Part shown: in pieces, positions 14,475-14,500 of the stretch
How the letters are laid out: each line of letters begins with the position of its first letter
Numbering within the stretch: position 1 is the first letter of the stretch
Source: CAYLNM01 sp964385045
GTDB lineage: Bacteria > Planctomycetota > Phycisphaerae > Phycisphaerales > SM1A02
DNA: 14,500 bases
Reading direction: 5' to 3'
NCBI GenBank assembly: GCA_964385045.1
Contig: CAYLNM010000118.1
Coordinates: 1 to 14,500, forward strand
The notes under the pieces: model-generated
The model's input: only the letters and a program-made list of their open reading frames with translations
Databases searched by the model: none
What the model was told of the DNA's origin: nothing
Made by a program: the position numbers and the translations under genes

Positions 14475-14500
14475 GCCACCGCTCTCCGCGATGATGGTAC

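Larger units (their letters stand above)
13862..14500. other. Gene-free end of the window
   Basis: GC content returns to the high level of the left part. Open frames exist on both strands but their translations are Arg/Ala/Gly/Pro-rich and overlap each other, so none is called. It holds the right copy of the flanking inverted repeat, a perfect ACCTAAC-AGCA-GTTAGGT palindrome, an isolated GTTGGGC (14132-14138) and a GTTAGCAGCCCGTTGAAAAA stretch near the end that might be the edge of another element. Confidence 0.6.

Noticed and set aside
1..14500. tRNA, rRNA or riboswitch genes
   Set aside because: No cloverleaf with the conserved T-arm sequence, no rRNA motif and no known riboswitch core was recognised on either strand by eye.

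Overview
The window is very GC-rich bacterial DNA with strong G/C bias at third codon positions. Two large secreted proteins end in paired DxDxxGxVxFxDLLxLLxxWG calcium-binding repeats. That pattern is typical of environmental Planctomycetota, especially Phycisphaerae, so I infer a planctomycete-like bacterium; no rRNA or other taxonomic marker is present to prove it.

Left part (about 1-7450): four genes lie head-to-tail on the minus strand. In transcription order they are a 1006-residue and a 655-residue paralogous secreted repeat protein with C-terminal dockerin-like domains, a 445-residue protein that looks like an outer-membrane beta-barrel, and a 153-residue conserved-looking hypothetical protein. 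The two repeat proteins are built from a 184-residue (552-bp) unit whose spacing is exact across both genes. The larger gene has three full units plus a partial one; the smaller has one plus a partial one. A 23-bp tandem repeat lies between the barrel gene and the small gene.

Middle part (about 7450-11145): a HEPN-domain protein with an intact RX4H motif is transcribed divergently from a DUF4236-TPR protein. Next comes a minus-strand two-gene unit in which a 286-residue protein of unknown family overlaps, by the sequence GTGA, a PIN-domain ribonuclease-like protein with all four acidic residues. The unit has the layout of a toxin-antitoxin module with an unusually large partner.

Right part (about 11145-14500): a stretch with no confident gene carries a strong hairpin and a possible gene remnant. 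It is followed by a visibly AT-richer module with its own sigma70-like promoter and two genes one base apart, encoding a Gp37/Gp68-type three-cysteine protein and its partner TcmP. A perfect 12-bp inverted repeat containing GTTAGGT/ACCTAAC, which resembles integron core half-sites, brackets the module, so it looks like a transferred cargo unit. The last 640 bases hold no convincing gene. The most interesting candidates for new biology are the bracketed Gp37-TcmP module and the PIN unit with its large unidentified partner; the functions of both are inferences.
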